Shown here piece by piece: positions 49,006 through 60,720 of a DNA stretch of 64,000 nucleotides. Source of the DNA: Halichoerus grypus (Eukaryota; Chordata; Mammalia; Carnivora; Phocidae). The notes under the pieces were generated by a model that searched no databases, was not told the origin of the DNA, and worked only from the letters and a program-made list of their open reading frames with translations. The position numbers were made by a program, and so were the translations under genes. Location of the stretch: NCBI RefSeq assembly GCF_964656455.1, contig NC_135715.1, positions 34,916,603 to 34,980,602 on the forward strand, written 5' to 3'. How positions within the stretch are numbered: the stretch's first letter is position 1; every line of letters starts with the position of its first letter.

Positions 49006-49689
49006 CTCTCCCTTCTAGAATAACTACTTCCATGCCTGTCACCCAATTTGAGTAGTTAGCACATTGTCTGTTAATGACTTAAGAAGTTCAAAACAGTCTA
49101 CTGACAGGCACTAGAGAATGATATACAATTGTATTGCATATACAAATGTATTGTGTATACAATACATTGTATACAAATGATATACCAAAAAAAAAGGTTT
49201 TCTTTCCACCTTTTTACTTTTTAATCCATCATTATACCTATACCATGTTTATAGACACTTCCAGACACACTGGGGAAAACTCACTCTTTAGTGAAGAAAA
49301 CAAAGTAGCAATAAAAGATACTAAGAAATTAATCATATTTAGATAAAAGATTTATCCACATCCCTACCACTGAGCATGCAGTGAACTTAAGATAAATTTA
49401 AAATCAGACACAAATCTAATTGTGACTTATTATAAGACATTTGGAGAGCATCTTCATTTCTTTTGTAGTATGTGTCTGAACAGTTATTAAATGATAATCC
49501 AAGACTTTTACCCTGTAATGGCCCTAAATTGAAACTTACTTAAACTTACCACTTCTAAAATCTTTTTGAAAGTATTGTTTAAATTTAATTTCACATAATT
49601 GTCTCATGCACATTTCTATTTTTAATACTTAAAAAAAGACCCTTAAGTTTAATGTAGAAGTGGGGGTTCTTTTAGGCACAGCTATAGAA

Positions 49690-49940
49690 CTAGCAATTAA
49701 GAGAGCTAGGAGTCAGGTCTCGATTCAAATCTCTGCTCCATTTTTTTTCCCCCATTAGTAATTGCTTAACCACAGAGAGTTGTTAGAAGGATTAAATAAA
49801 ATAATCCATGTAAGGCACTCAACATGTACTGGAAAATAGTATGCATACAGTTAAGTTTTAGCTGTTAATATTACATTTTATTATTGTGAGTTAACGTATT
49901 TACAGTGCCTAGCAACTGATAAACACTGAAGCTATTATTA
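49690..49940 (+). repeat. MIR SINE
   Basis: ggagtcaggtctcgattcaa, agttgttagaaggattaaat and aataatccatgtaaggcact follow MIR in sense, with a deletion in the middle. Confidence 0.65.
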
Positions 49941-50329
49941 CTCTGATATATAATTTACTATTCTTTTTTCAGAAAATTGGTCTTTATAATCTCATGTTGA
50001 TTTAGTCCCCTAGTAAAGTGTTTGTAGAAATTTTTAAGAATGTTTTTGTTATTGGAACCTAACTTTTCATATTTGAAGATGTTTTTATTTAGCTTAAAAG
50101 AGGGAAGGGGAGGGTTTTATGAAAAGAAAGAAAGAAAAAAGGAAAAAAAGAGGTTGATCAAAACTGGTTTCCAGACTGCTTGCACTGTATATTGACTATT
50201 GTTGAGTCACTTACAAATAATGTAATTACCATCAGGATCACCTCAAACTCTTTTTCTTGATCTTAAAAACATAAATAAATATTAGAATTATATTACTATG
50301 AACAAAACAGAACAATAATAAATTTACTT

Positions 50330-50480
50330 CTAGTCTCTTGGCACTGGTTTCTGGTGTTTGGCAGCATTTCAATGCAGCTAATCAATTTGAGACAGCATTG
50401 ATTAAGTTGAACAAAAGATGATATTGATTGCAGGCTGTAACCAATAAACAGGCTATTGTTCCATAGTTATCATAGGTCAT
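50330..50480 (+). promoter_or_regulatory. Candidate enhancer-like block with repeated ATTGAT/ATCAAT cores
   Basis: Contains gctaatcaatttgagacagc, attgattaagttgaacaaaa, gatattgattgcaggctgta and accaataaacaggctattgt. Four ATCAAT/ATTGAT cores in about 60 bp fit CUT/PBX-type sites, and ccaat is a CCAAT-box core. Inferred. Confidence 0.25.
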
Positions 50481-51229
50481 TGTTAACTACTCATTTAACT
50501 AGACAGAGTTATTATTATTAAATAAAAAGTCTCAGAGACTTTTAGAATAATGTTTTCTTATAATTTCAGTATATTATTCTTTTAAGAAATACATAATAAA
50601 GGAAATCTTGTTTCTGAACATTGGTGGCTGTGTTTAAACACCAAATGCTGAAGGCCTTTTATAGGTTTTTGTTGGAAATGGTTTCTTACATAATTTAAAC
50701 TAATTATACATGAAATGAGACATAGCGGGCAGTTAAGTATGAAGTTGCTGAAAATAGTAATAAGATATAGTTGATTATAACTATTACTTACAAAAAATTA
50801 TTTTCAGTGTATTATTTCCATAGACCTAATCTTCTAAACTCTTGGTTCTTATGGGGGAAAAGCATGATTTTCATTATTATGTTTGTGTTGAGCTGTGACA
50901 TAACACAAGGTTTTGTCCTGTCATTTCAATTCTTACTCCATTGCCCAAATATTATGCAGATTAAATTAAGGCAAAATTATCGGGCTTGGTGTGTAATATA
51001 GTTGACATCATTTTTCCTTAGTAAATGCAGTATAATAGGTGGTAGCTTCTATGACAATTCAGAGGATATAGGGAATATCAGGAATAATTAATTAGAGTTG
51101 GAGATTTAGAGAGGGTAAAAAAGACATTGTACTACTAAATTATGATTAAATATTGAAACAGACCAATTATTTATAGAAAATACAGTGCTTTGTTAGCACA
51201 GATACAACTGAATTAAACTGGCTTTTTCA

Positions 51230-51500
51230 TGAATGTGTTTGTGGCTTGGCTTGAATACTGTCTGAAGACCATAATCAAAGAACAGTGATAAATGGAAATT
51301 GGGAAAGGTATTAGCAGGGAGCCTGAAAGATCAATGCTAGATCCATTTTGATTTAACATCATAATTAGTGATATGGAACAGTGGTTAAACAGAGTGTATC
51401 AATGAAATTCACAGATGATCCTAATTTAGAAGGCGTAACATACATCTGTGTAGACAGTGTAAGTATGCAATAGAAATTTAGGGAATTTAGGAATCTCAGG
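51230..51500 (+). repeat. Fossil CR1/L3-type LINE reverse-transcriptase segment
   Basis: Conceptual translation around 51317-51370 gives a GxPxxSMLDP-like string, then a FNIIISDMEQ-like string. About 40 nt later aaattcacagatgat encodes KFTDD, a worn version of the FADD active-site motif of reverse transcriptase. This spacing is typical of CR1/L3 elements. No continuous frame remains and nothing suggests activity. Confidence 0.5.
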
Positions 51501-52439
51501 ATGAATGAAATGAGATTACCTTTGTAAGAAAGAAATTTAATTTTAAGATCTGTGGGGTTAAAAAAAAAATTGTAAAGCTCAACAAATGTCAGTGATAATG
51601 TGTGTCCGCTTACAACTTTTCATAGTTCTGTACTAACAATGAGCAGCTGTAGGACTGAGAGAAATGTCAGAGGATAGGTAGAAAAATAAGCCTCTGTCAT
51701 TTTAATATTATATATATTTTTATTAATGATACTTTTTATTAGTATGAATACCAGTTGAAGAAATTGGTTTTTCATTGTGATCAATGCATTCCATTAATTT
51801 CTTATTTCGATAGTATATTCTCATCTTCGGTTTTAAGAAAAATTTATTTAAAGTAAGTGTTTGCATTAAGTCTTTTTACCTTTATTATCAAAAGAAAAAA
51901 ATGATGACCATTATGTCCAATTAACTTGCTCACTGACGATTGTTGCAATAGAAACCATATGTGATGTCTACCAAACCTGAAGAGGATTACCATTTTGAAA
52001 TATAGATTAGAACTAACTCTAGTGGTTCATGTTCACATAGCCTGCTTCCTCTTTTTGTGTCCACTCTTAGACAGTGATAGTGGCCTGGCCATCTAAGAGA
52101 ACCTCTAGTAAATATTCACAGTAATTTCTTTGAGATGGAACATAAATAGATTTTTATTTTCTGAAAAATATTATTTATACTCCAGGAGTTATAAAAGTTA
52201 TCTGAAAATATTTAAATTACAGAAAAAGAATCTCCGCTTTAAAGTCTATTCACTAAATTACAGGATTTGCATGCACAAAATAAAAAATTGGTACATAAAC
52301 ACCTGGTGATGGAAAGTATGTCATCAATTTTGATAGCATGTATATGTTTAGACATTCAAGATATCTAACACCCTTTGCTATAAATTCTTCTTTAAAAAAA
52401 TAAGACATCATCATTTAGACTATAAATGTAAAAACGCTT

Positions 52440-52690
52440 ATGGTGCATTATTCCATCTCCCATAGTTAGATGCAGACATGCCACAATAGTGTTTTTTATT
52501 TCAACTGTTCGAACCATATTAATGAGAACATCATTTTGGAGAACTAATTATTTCTATTTGTCTTGTGTCACACTTTCTAATTCCCCTATATTAGCACAGC
52601 CAAAGCAAATTAATTGCTTTTCCAGCAGTTGAACCTTGTCCAAGAGTGAGCTCACATTCCCTTCCAGTTTCCCTGTTTCTGAGAGTGCAT
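52440..52690 (+). promoter_or_regulatory. Candidate conserved noncoding block
   Basis: Repeat-free; contains gagaactaattatttctatt and gcaaattaattgcttttcca (near-palindromic homeodomain-type core), then gaaccttgtccaagagtgag. Inferred. Confidence 0.25.
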
Positions 52691-53859
52691 TGTGTCAGAA
52701 ATTTCTCTTGATACTAAACATAGTCTAGAGAATATCTTTACAGATTTCTGTGCACTCACTTGATGAAATTTATAAGTTTAAGTGACCCGCCAGGAAAGAT
52801 AAAGTTCTTAGCTGCAAGATTATACATCAAAACAGTTAAAGTGAAATTAAAATTAAATGAATGAATCTCACTGAAGCAAAAAAAGCAGTAATTAATGGTT
52901 CCCTTAATTGTCTTCATAAAATATTTGCATGGGTCTAATTTGCATAATTTGCATGTATTAATTAATCTTTCAAAGGAATTTTGTGCTGAGAGAAGCCAAA
53001 AAATCTCTTTGTTTTATTTAACATCTAATGAAATATTTATCTTCTTTAATGAACTTCTCATCTTCATTAAAATAAAAATTGCACAAGTTTGTATGTTTTA
53101 AATGTTTTTATAATTGAAGTATTCAAAAAATCTCTTTAGACTTACAACAGCTGAAAAACAAACACATTATTTAACATTCAGTATCATTTTAACAACAGCA
53201 ATACTTTAAAAAAAAAGGAAGTCCAATTTCACTTTCTGAAAGGTGGCAAAGCATTTGGTAAATGAATAAATGAATACAGCTATTTGGTTTTAAAAGTAAG
53301 ATTTACAGAGGCCTGATCATTTCTTTCAATGGTAATATTATTTTTATGATTGAAATAGTGGGCAACTAGAGGGTATATATGAGAAAAATCAGTATGTTTA
53401 ATTGTTTGGGAAATGGTTCATTGGTTGAAAATATTTTAACTGGTTCAAAGAAATTAGTCCATTAAAATCCACTTGCTATTATTAACAACTCCTAGATTGA
53501 CTGACAATATTTCCTGGTAGGAGCTATATGGTTCCAACTTTATTCTAAATCTGACTGCTGGAGATTTGCAGCAGGGTTTTCTCCACTCACAAACTGAGAT
53601 CATAGTGAAGACCAAGAGACGTGCCTTGGAAGGAATGAAATTCAAAATTTCATCAAGTGCCAAATAGTACATATTCACGAAAACTAGGGAAGAGTGTGGG
53701 GAGAGAGCCCAGAAGTTAAACAGACACAAGGGAAGGGAAATTGATGATTCGTTAATGGTATTCATTCTTTTTGATTCAAAAGTGATACAGAACATTACAA
53801 AGAAGAACATCAATTAACATTTTCTAAAGCAATTTAAAGTTTGCACAGCTTTCTCACAT

Positions 53860-54005
53860 ACATCATTTTTGTTTATCTTCTCCTCAAGCCCATTTTATAT
53901 TTGAGAAAACTAAGGCACACAAACATAAAGCAGATTTCTTGGAATCAAACCGTGAACTCAGGACCTCTGAGTCCTTTTGACTCCAAATGCCTTGCTCCTA
54001 TGTGA
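53860..54005 (-). repeat. MIR SINE
   Basis: cccattttatatttgagaaa, actaaggcacacaaacataa and tgactccaaatgccttgctc fit reversed MIR. Confidence 0.7.
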
Positions 54006-54639
54006 CATCAATCTTTTTATCTCATGATAATTTATTACATGGCTATGAGTGACTAAATACTAAGCCAGATAATAAGGGTGGGCTTAAATTTTTAAGGATT
54101 AAGATTCAAAATGCAAATATATAGTTCTTTCCATGTAAAGTTTAGTAATGAGATAAAATCAATTAAATTGACTTTGGTTTCCTCTAGGATCATCTTTAGG
54201 GAAGCAAAAAGGCATTTTCATTAGGCCATGGACATTTCTTAGCCCTGCAACCACTCTCATGATTTGCAGTTTCTCATGAAGTTTTCCCTAATATAAAAGG
54301 AAAAATTAAATCTATTTGGTGACAAAAATAGTTATTAACCAGTTGCAAAATAAATGCCAATACAGATTTTTTCCCTAACAATGATAATTTATTTAATAAA
54401 TAACTGATTTCTAAAGGATTAAGGTTTAACATTAAGATGACTTAGTTTTAAGAGTGGTAGAATGAGAACAATAATCTGCTGTCAAAACTACCATTCATTA
54501 ATGTTGTGACCCTGGTAACTCATTTTACTTCCTAAGACCTGTTCTAGTACTGATATTTTTATCCTGTTAAAATGTCAAAGGCATTTAACTTTTTATTAGT
54601 GTGGACATAACACACACAGGCGATGCATGTGTCCGTTCT

Positions 54640-54900
54640 CCATTATGGATACATGGATTCTGGATTCAGACTGCCTGGGTTCAAATCACAACACTGATGT
54701 TTATTATCTGTATAACACAGAGTGTGTAAATTAAACTTTTTGATTTTTGGAGTTCCTAATCTGTAAAACACAGATAATGATCACAATATCCACCTCACGG
54801 AATTGTTATGGGATTAAGTGAATTAATATATGTAAAGAACTTAGAACAGTACTCGGTAGAGACTAAAAGCTAAAAAGACTTTGTTATTTTTACAATTATG
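54640..54900 (+). repeat. MIR SINE, nearly full length
   Basis: tctggattcagactgcctgg, gttcaaatcacaacactgat, tgttatgggattaagtgaat and gaacttagaacagtactcgg follow MIR in sense. Confidence 0.8.
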
Positions 54901-55974
54901 CATAAACTTAATGTAATAATACTTGCAATAGTATTCATTTTTGGTAAAAATTAAACATGTTTTGGATCTTAAAAATTATTTTAAGCCAATAATTTTTTTT
55001 CCCATATGTGATGCATACTTTTTCTTTTAGCATGTTTTAAGCTGGAAAATGCAAATTATATTTACCAGATTTTCCAGGGCATTTAAAATATTCATGACAG
55101 AGGGTGAATTTCAATATTTATGTCAATTTAAATAATATGGTTTGAGGAGATTTATTTGCAGCCACATATTCTGTATGATTATTTATCTCTTTGCAAATTA
55201 AATGAAAGATAAACTAGTTATTCTTGACTCATTTAAGATGGAAGTGTTAGAGCTTCTTAATTTTTTTATTATATTTGGCAAATTTCTCTTAATATGGTTT
55301 GTATTTTCATATAGTGTGGAGTAACTGCAGACTCTTCTAATTCATATATAATCATACTCGAGAGATAGTAAATCTCCACTTAAGCTTACTAATTACACCT
55401 ATAAAACCATGAATGATGGCTACAAATTATTGGATCTGACTCTCATTCTTTATTTATTTCTCCCTGGGAGAAAGAGCACTGGATGGGGAGATTTTAGACG
55501 ATAAATTATCCCCATACATAATCAGGTTTGCTGTGTTTAAATTTGATGCCATACTATGATTTTATATTAACTTACAAAATTCCCATTTTAATAGATTAAG
55601 AGCTAATTATTTGATTTTCATGATAAAATGATATTTACTTATAATTATAATATCAATGTCTTTATTTTTTCTTAATGGATTTTACTGATTAATATAGTTC
55701 TATTTTGTTTCAAGTTACCATAGTCTTTTGACTTCTTTTTATAAATTCTCCAGCAACGTTATATGAAATGTCACTCTGAGGCCTTATCCCTAGTTAAGGT
55801 GTTGGGAATGGAGAAGAATTTTGCAAATGAGAAAAGAAGATTAGATGTAAGACAACAGGCACAGAAAGTACATTCCTCTGCTAACTCCAACAGATGGTTC
55901 TGGGTTCCAGCCCAGGTGGGACCATAAACTCAGTACTACCATATTTTTTTTTTCCTGAGGGACCTCAAAAATAT

Positions 55975-55994
55975 GTACTTTTACGTAAAAGTAC
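55975..55994. repeat. Perfect 20-bp palindrome
   Basis: gtacttttacgtaaaagtac is identical to its reverse complement and has no spacer. Surrounding sequence is unremarkable intron. Confidence 0.9.
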
Positions 55995-57741
55995 AGATTT
56001 TCAAAAATACTGTGGAAGCCTGAATAACATAAATGTTTGTTATGTTTTGATAATAGTAAGACAGAAAAGTTCTCTCTCAATCCAAAAAACTCATATAATG
56101 TCAGATGATGTCAACACATAAACCAAATTTAAAATAGCAATTAAGTCACAAGTATAGAGAACAGTTCTCCAAGCTTTTTAGAATGAATGCAATGACTTCC
56201 CCTAACTGCTTTGATTTCAGACATACTTTTGAGATAGAATTTTAAGATCCACTTGCCCACATCATTCCTCAAATTTTTGCAATTCAGATCAATCCCATTA
56301 TGTTAGGCACAAGATATGACTATTGCAAAGGATTAAAAATGCGCAATAACTTACTTTGTAAATTCTAATTATACTTCTTAAATTATTAGAATGAGAAGTA
56401 TTTCAAGAAATTGCAAAAGATACTTTAATGTAAAGGGTTGATGAATTATATACTATAGCTCATAGGCTATATTTCCCTAAGAATTCAGAATCAATTCTGG
56501 TTAACAAATCTCCAAGACTCAGTGAGTGAAAAAGTGAAGTAAATATGGTGGATCAAAAGAAAAATATTAATGGCCATGGCACTCATATGCTTATGGTCTT
56601 TTGGAATAAATTTCTCATAATTCTTATTTTTCCCAGGGGACCTCAGATTTGTGATATATTTGTGCTAACTTTCCAAGGGTTACCGGCAGCAGACTCAAAA
56701 TATGGTTCTAAACTATTTCTCCATATCATATTATCCCACTATTTGTAGATATTTTATTGTAGTCTTACAGTAAGATTTTTAAATGCAGGCAAAATTTAAC
56801 TAGTGACTTACTGCTCCTTCTTACACCTACTAATAGAGCAAGTGAGAGCAGTGAGCCCATTGCATCAAACTGATTTGAGTTCAAATTAGACAGAAACCTC
56901 ACTGGTTCTCAAAAAGTTACCCTTGTCAAGTCATCAGCAAACTATAGCTCAAACCCCAACAGACCATCCATCCAAAAGAAGGGTAAAGAGACGGAAGAAT
57001 GTGAGCTCTCATGTTAACAGGAGAGCAAATCTCATTTTGATACAAAGCTGGCAACAGTACTTAGCTTAGCTTCCACACTCTCTCATCTCATAATTTCACA
57101 TTCACAGTAAAGTCTCAACTAATTCCAAAAATACTGATAGCATTTATCTACAGAGTAAAAATGTTATGAAAATTAATGCTCGAGTGGTTATAAAGAAACA
57201 TACCAAAATTAGGTCAATATTTTTAGGATGTTTATATACTTAAGTTTCAGTATAGCTAGATTTTTGTTTCTGTTTTTGGTAAGTCACATATGAATTGATT
57301 TCTAAGTTAATGTTTAAATATTTAGTTGGTGGGTAATTGCCCATTTTGATCTCAAATGCAGCTCTTGGTTGCCTTGTTTTGAATAGTATTTCAACATGTG
57401 GTTCTGTTCCTTTGTGAGAAAATTGGAACACAGACATTTATTTAAACCAAACAATTCACATAGAAAGGTTGTGAATTATCACAACTCAATAGGCTCTTTT
57501 GTAAGTTGTTTGTACAAAACACAGGAAATACAAAAACATTTCCAATTATTTTCTTAATGTTAAATTGTATAACCAACAAAGAGGTGAAATTTTGTCATTA
57601 TTCCAAAGCTATAGGCTTTTATATTTCAACACTTGCAGGGTGCTTTAACATGAAATATTAGGGAACAAGTATACATGCAATTTTAGCAATATTTAATGGA
57701 TCAATGACTGTTTAGAATTCTGAGACTGAAAAAATAATGAC

Positions 57742-57925
57742 TTTTTTTTTTTTAAGATTTTTAAATTTATTTTAGAGAGAGGAGAGGGGCAGAGGGAGAG
57801 GGAACCTCAAGCAGACTCCCTGCTGAGCACGGAGTCCAACACAGGGCTGGATCCCAAGACCCTGAGATCATGACCTGAGCTGAAATCAAGAGTGGCTTAA
57901 CTGATTGAGCTACCTGAGGAACCCC
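57742..57925 (-). mobile_element. CanSINE, diverged
   Basis: T-run, aagatttttaaatttatttt, GA tract, ccctgagatcatgacctgag, and a damaged head (gattgagctacctgaggaac). The flanks gaaaaaataatgacttt and gaaaataattacttt look like an imperfect target duplication. First of three SINEs in about 760 bp. Confidence 0.9.
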
Positions 57926-58030
57926 GAAAATAATTACTTTGATTATTGTTTTTTACTCTTGGCAGCATTTATGATTTCTGAATAAAATGAGTTAGCAATG
58001 TGACAAACGTGAATATATAAAAGACATTTT

Positions 58031-58204
58031 AAAGATTTTACTTATTTATTTGAGAGAGAGAGAGCATGAGCAGAGGGAGTGGCAGAGGGAGAATCAGACT
58101 CCCTGCTGAGCAGGGTGCCCCAAGCGGGGCTCGATCCCAGGGCTCTGGGATCATGACCTGAGCTGAAGGCCGACACTTAACCAACTGAGCCACCCAGGTG
58201 TCCC
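58031..58204 (-). mobile_element. CanSINE, middle of the three-copy cluster
   Basis: aaagattttacttatttatt, GAGA tract, ctccctgctgagcagggtgc, gggatcatgacctgagctga, actgagccacccaggtgtcc. The T-run is very short (tttt), unlike most other copies. Confidence 0.93.
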
Positions 58205-58301
58205 TTAAAATCGTTTTTGTGCTTAATTTTAATTTTAGTTTCTTCTTTACTGTGGTTTTTGTCTTCTCCCTCTTTAACCACTAACTGGAGGTCCTCTTTT
58301 T

Positions 58302-58503
58302 CTTTTTTTTTTTTAAGATTTTATTTATTTATTTCACAGAGAGAGAAAAAGCACACAAGCAGGGGGAGGGGCAGGCAGAGGCAGAGGGAGAAGTAGTCTC
58401 CCCGCTGAGCAGAGAGCCTGATGCAGGGCTTGATCCCAGGGCCCTGAGATCATGACCTGAGCTGCAGGCAGATGCTTAACCAACTGAACCACCCCGGTGC
58501 TCC
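58302..58503 (-). mobile_element. CanSINE, third of the cluster
   Basis: T-run, aagattttatttatttattt, cacagagagagaaaaagcac, ccccgctgagcagagagcct, tgagatcatgacctgagctg and a head with changes (gaaccaccccggtgctcc). The flanks aggtcctctttt and aggtccacattt suggest a partly eroded target duplication. Confidence 0.93.
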
Positions 58504-59004
58504 AAGGTCCACATTTTCATATGGTTAGGCCAATAAGTAAATAAAAATAGAATACAAATAAGAAAAGTTTTGGAAGCTCCAAAATCACAAATTTAAATTT
58601 TAATGAAACCTGGAATTTCTATTCTTGAAATCCCTTTCAATTAAATATTTTTCATCTGTTGTCTCTTCCTAAAACCCCTCTGACCATTGCAACTGCTATA
58701 AAATCTTCGCTGCAGTATGGAATGTAAAAGACATAGATGAACACACTCCTCCAACATGGCTTCCAGACTGATATCAATGTCCTCTTCTGAGAAGCATCTC
58801 ATGAACAGTTTGGGAGAACAAAACTTAAAAATGGCTGTCTGTGAAAAATGAATGTCATTTAAAAATATATATCTTCTTGATTTTCAAAGTTCATATTTAG
58901 TATTTTAAAGACTCTACAAGTCCTGCATTAAAGTTGATATAAAAGTTAAATTAGCATTTCCTAAAATCATCTGATTATGAAATTTTTATTGAATTAAAAG
59001 TAAT

Positions 59005-59455
59005 ATTCTTAATCTCAGGAAACAAACTGAGGGTTGCTAGAGTGGTGGGGGGTGGGAGGGATGGGGTGGCTGGGTGACAGATATTGGGGAGGGTATGTGC
59101 TATGGTGAGTGCTGTGAATTGTGTGACTGATGAATCACAGACCTGTACCTCTGAAACAAATAATACATTATATGTTAAAAAAAAAAGAAGATAGTAGGAA
59201 GGGAAAAATGAAGGGGGGGAAATCGGAGGGGGAGAAGGACCATGAGAGACTATGGACTCTGAGAAACAAACTGAAGGTTCTAGAGGGGAGGGGGGTGGGG
59301 GATGGGTTAGCCTGGTGATGGGTATTAAAGAGGGCATGTACTGAATGGAGCACTGGGTGTTATACGCAAACAATGAATCATGGAACACTACATCAAAAAC
59401 TAATGATGTAATGTGTGGTGATTAACATAACATAAAAAAAGAAAAAAGAAAAATA
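59005..59455 (+). mobile_element. L1 3' UTR fragment (carnivore-type), 5'-truncated
   Basis: Starts attcttaatctcaggaaaca and contains the G-rich L1 3' UTR tract, tgaatcacagacctgtacct, an internal A-run, a purine tract, ccatgagagactatggactc, gcactgggtgttatacgcaa and tgatgtaatgtgtggtgatt before an A-rich tail. It carries the non-coding tail of L1 only; a 137-codon antisense frame across it is accidental. Confidence 0.9.
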
Positions 59456-59534
59456 ATAGTTCATGGAATGAACTTTGGCAACTCTTTATTGTAACTAATT
59501 CTTGGTAAATCTATCTGTTGTAACCAATTCACTT

Positions 59535-59640
59535 TAACAAATGCTTATACACCAAGTGCTGGGTCCAGAAAAAAATGCAAAACACATGATATCTTTTCTA
59601 AATAATTCATAATCTAGTGGGATATAAAGATACATAAATA
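59535..59640 (-). repeat. Probable L2 3'-end fragment
   Basis: aaatgcttatacaccaagtg, ctgggtccagaaaaaaatgc and ataattcataatctagtggg follow the reversed L2 end. Confidence 0.45.
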
Positions 59641-60579
59641 ATTCTAGTAAAATATGTATTGAGTTAATTCCTTTTGATAAAGCTGTGGGTGTCAAGGTGT
59701 TGTTTGGGGTGGAAGGAATTAAGTCAAATTTTAGTTATATAAAAATATGAAATATTTATACATTAAATTTTTACATGAAATCAGGAATTATTTTAACAAA
59801 TCAAAATATGGCCAAATCATGTACCTACCTGTCTCAATATTTAAAAGCTAATGTACTCTATAAACATATTAGGTAGTCATACTTTGAAGTTTTTACAGTA
59901 GGACTCATTTTTTGTTTTGTTGTTTATAAGAACTCACTAGTACACTTTTGGGAACATGTGTTTGAGGCCTAAAATTAATTTAATAGATTAAACCTGAAAT
60001 TTAGAAAATTTGTTTTTTTCCCTTAACGATGTAAAAAATCGATCATTCTCTTTTAATGAAGTACTGCTTTGATCTAGTGCTTCTGAAATGTAAACAAAGT
60101 ACTTTCAGAACACAAACAAACCAATTAATTCCAGTTTTGTGATTGGTGAAGATTCATTTAAGTCTACATATGTAAATCTAAATCCTCTGAGAAGCCATAT
60201 TATTGACATATTTTGTATAATTTTTTCAAAAGAAGAGACATAAATATTATGGCTGCTTCTGAGTAAGGCTTTAAACAAATTCCTAAACACTATTTAGGAA
60301 TATTTATCTGCTTCCCTTTGTTTTATATCTGGTCCCCCTTGTTTTATATCTGAAATCAATATATTAAATCCTAAACCCAATATGAATATTGCATGGGAAG
60401 TGTTGATCTAGAGTGAGAATAAAGAAGAATGTAATAAATTCAAAAGTGAGGTAATAAGAATCCAAGTTCTGGTATTGTGCAAGGAATAAGTGGGAGTGAG
60501 CAGTGAAGTATAAGGAGAAAATCAACTCAGAGGGCATAGAAAACAGCAGTTGGTAATTTGAAGTAGGTAGTCTGAGAAA

Positions 60580-60720
60580 GAGATCCAGGCCAATGGGGCA
60601 TTTAGATAGAGTTGAAGAGTAAGCATCCAGCTGAACATACCGCTGGAGCTTGAGTATGAGGCAGTTTGGATGTGAGTTCTAGATAAGAGATACAGCTGTG
60701 GACACCATTAAAGGCTTATG
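60580..60720 (+). repeat. Probable fragment of the same repeat family as 13330-13960
   Basis: tagatagagttgaag, catccagctgaacata, agtttggatgtgagttctag and gagatacagctgtggacacc-like bases follow the same order (lateral 'ccagtggagatgt ... gagataaaattt' pattern) with heavy divergence. Confidence 0.35.

Noticed and set aside
53454..53813. 119-codon frame on the - strand
   Set aside because: No recognised family, no splice context, and length within chance for AT-rich DNA of this size.
56985..57010. agacggaagaatgtgagctc as the final DACH1 exon
   Set aside because: The bases after the possible acceptor do not encode the expected C-terminal residues and no suitable pyrimidine tract precedes it.
58975..59388. 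137-codon frame on the - strand
   Set aside because: It is the antisense of the L1 3' UTR (Pro/Ser/Leu-rich because of the G-rich tract), which is non-coding.
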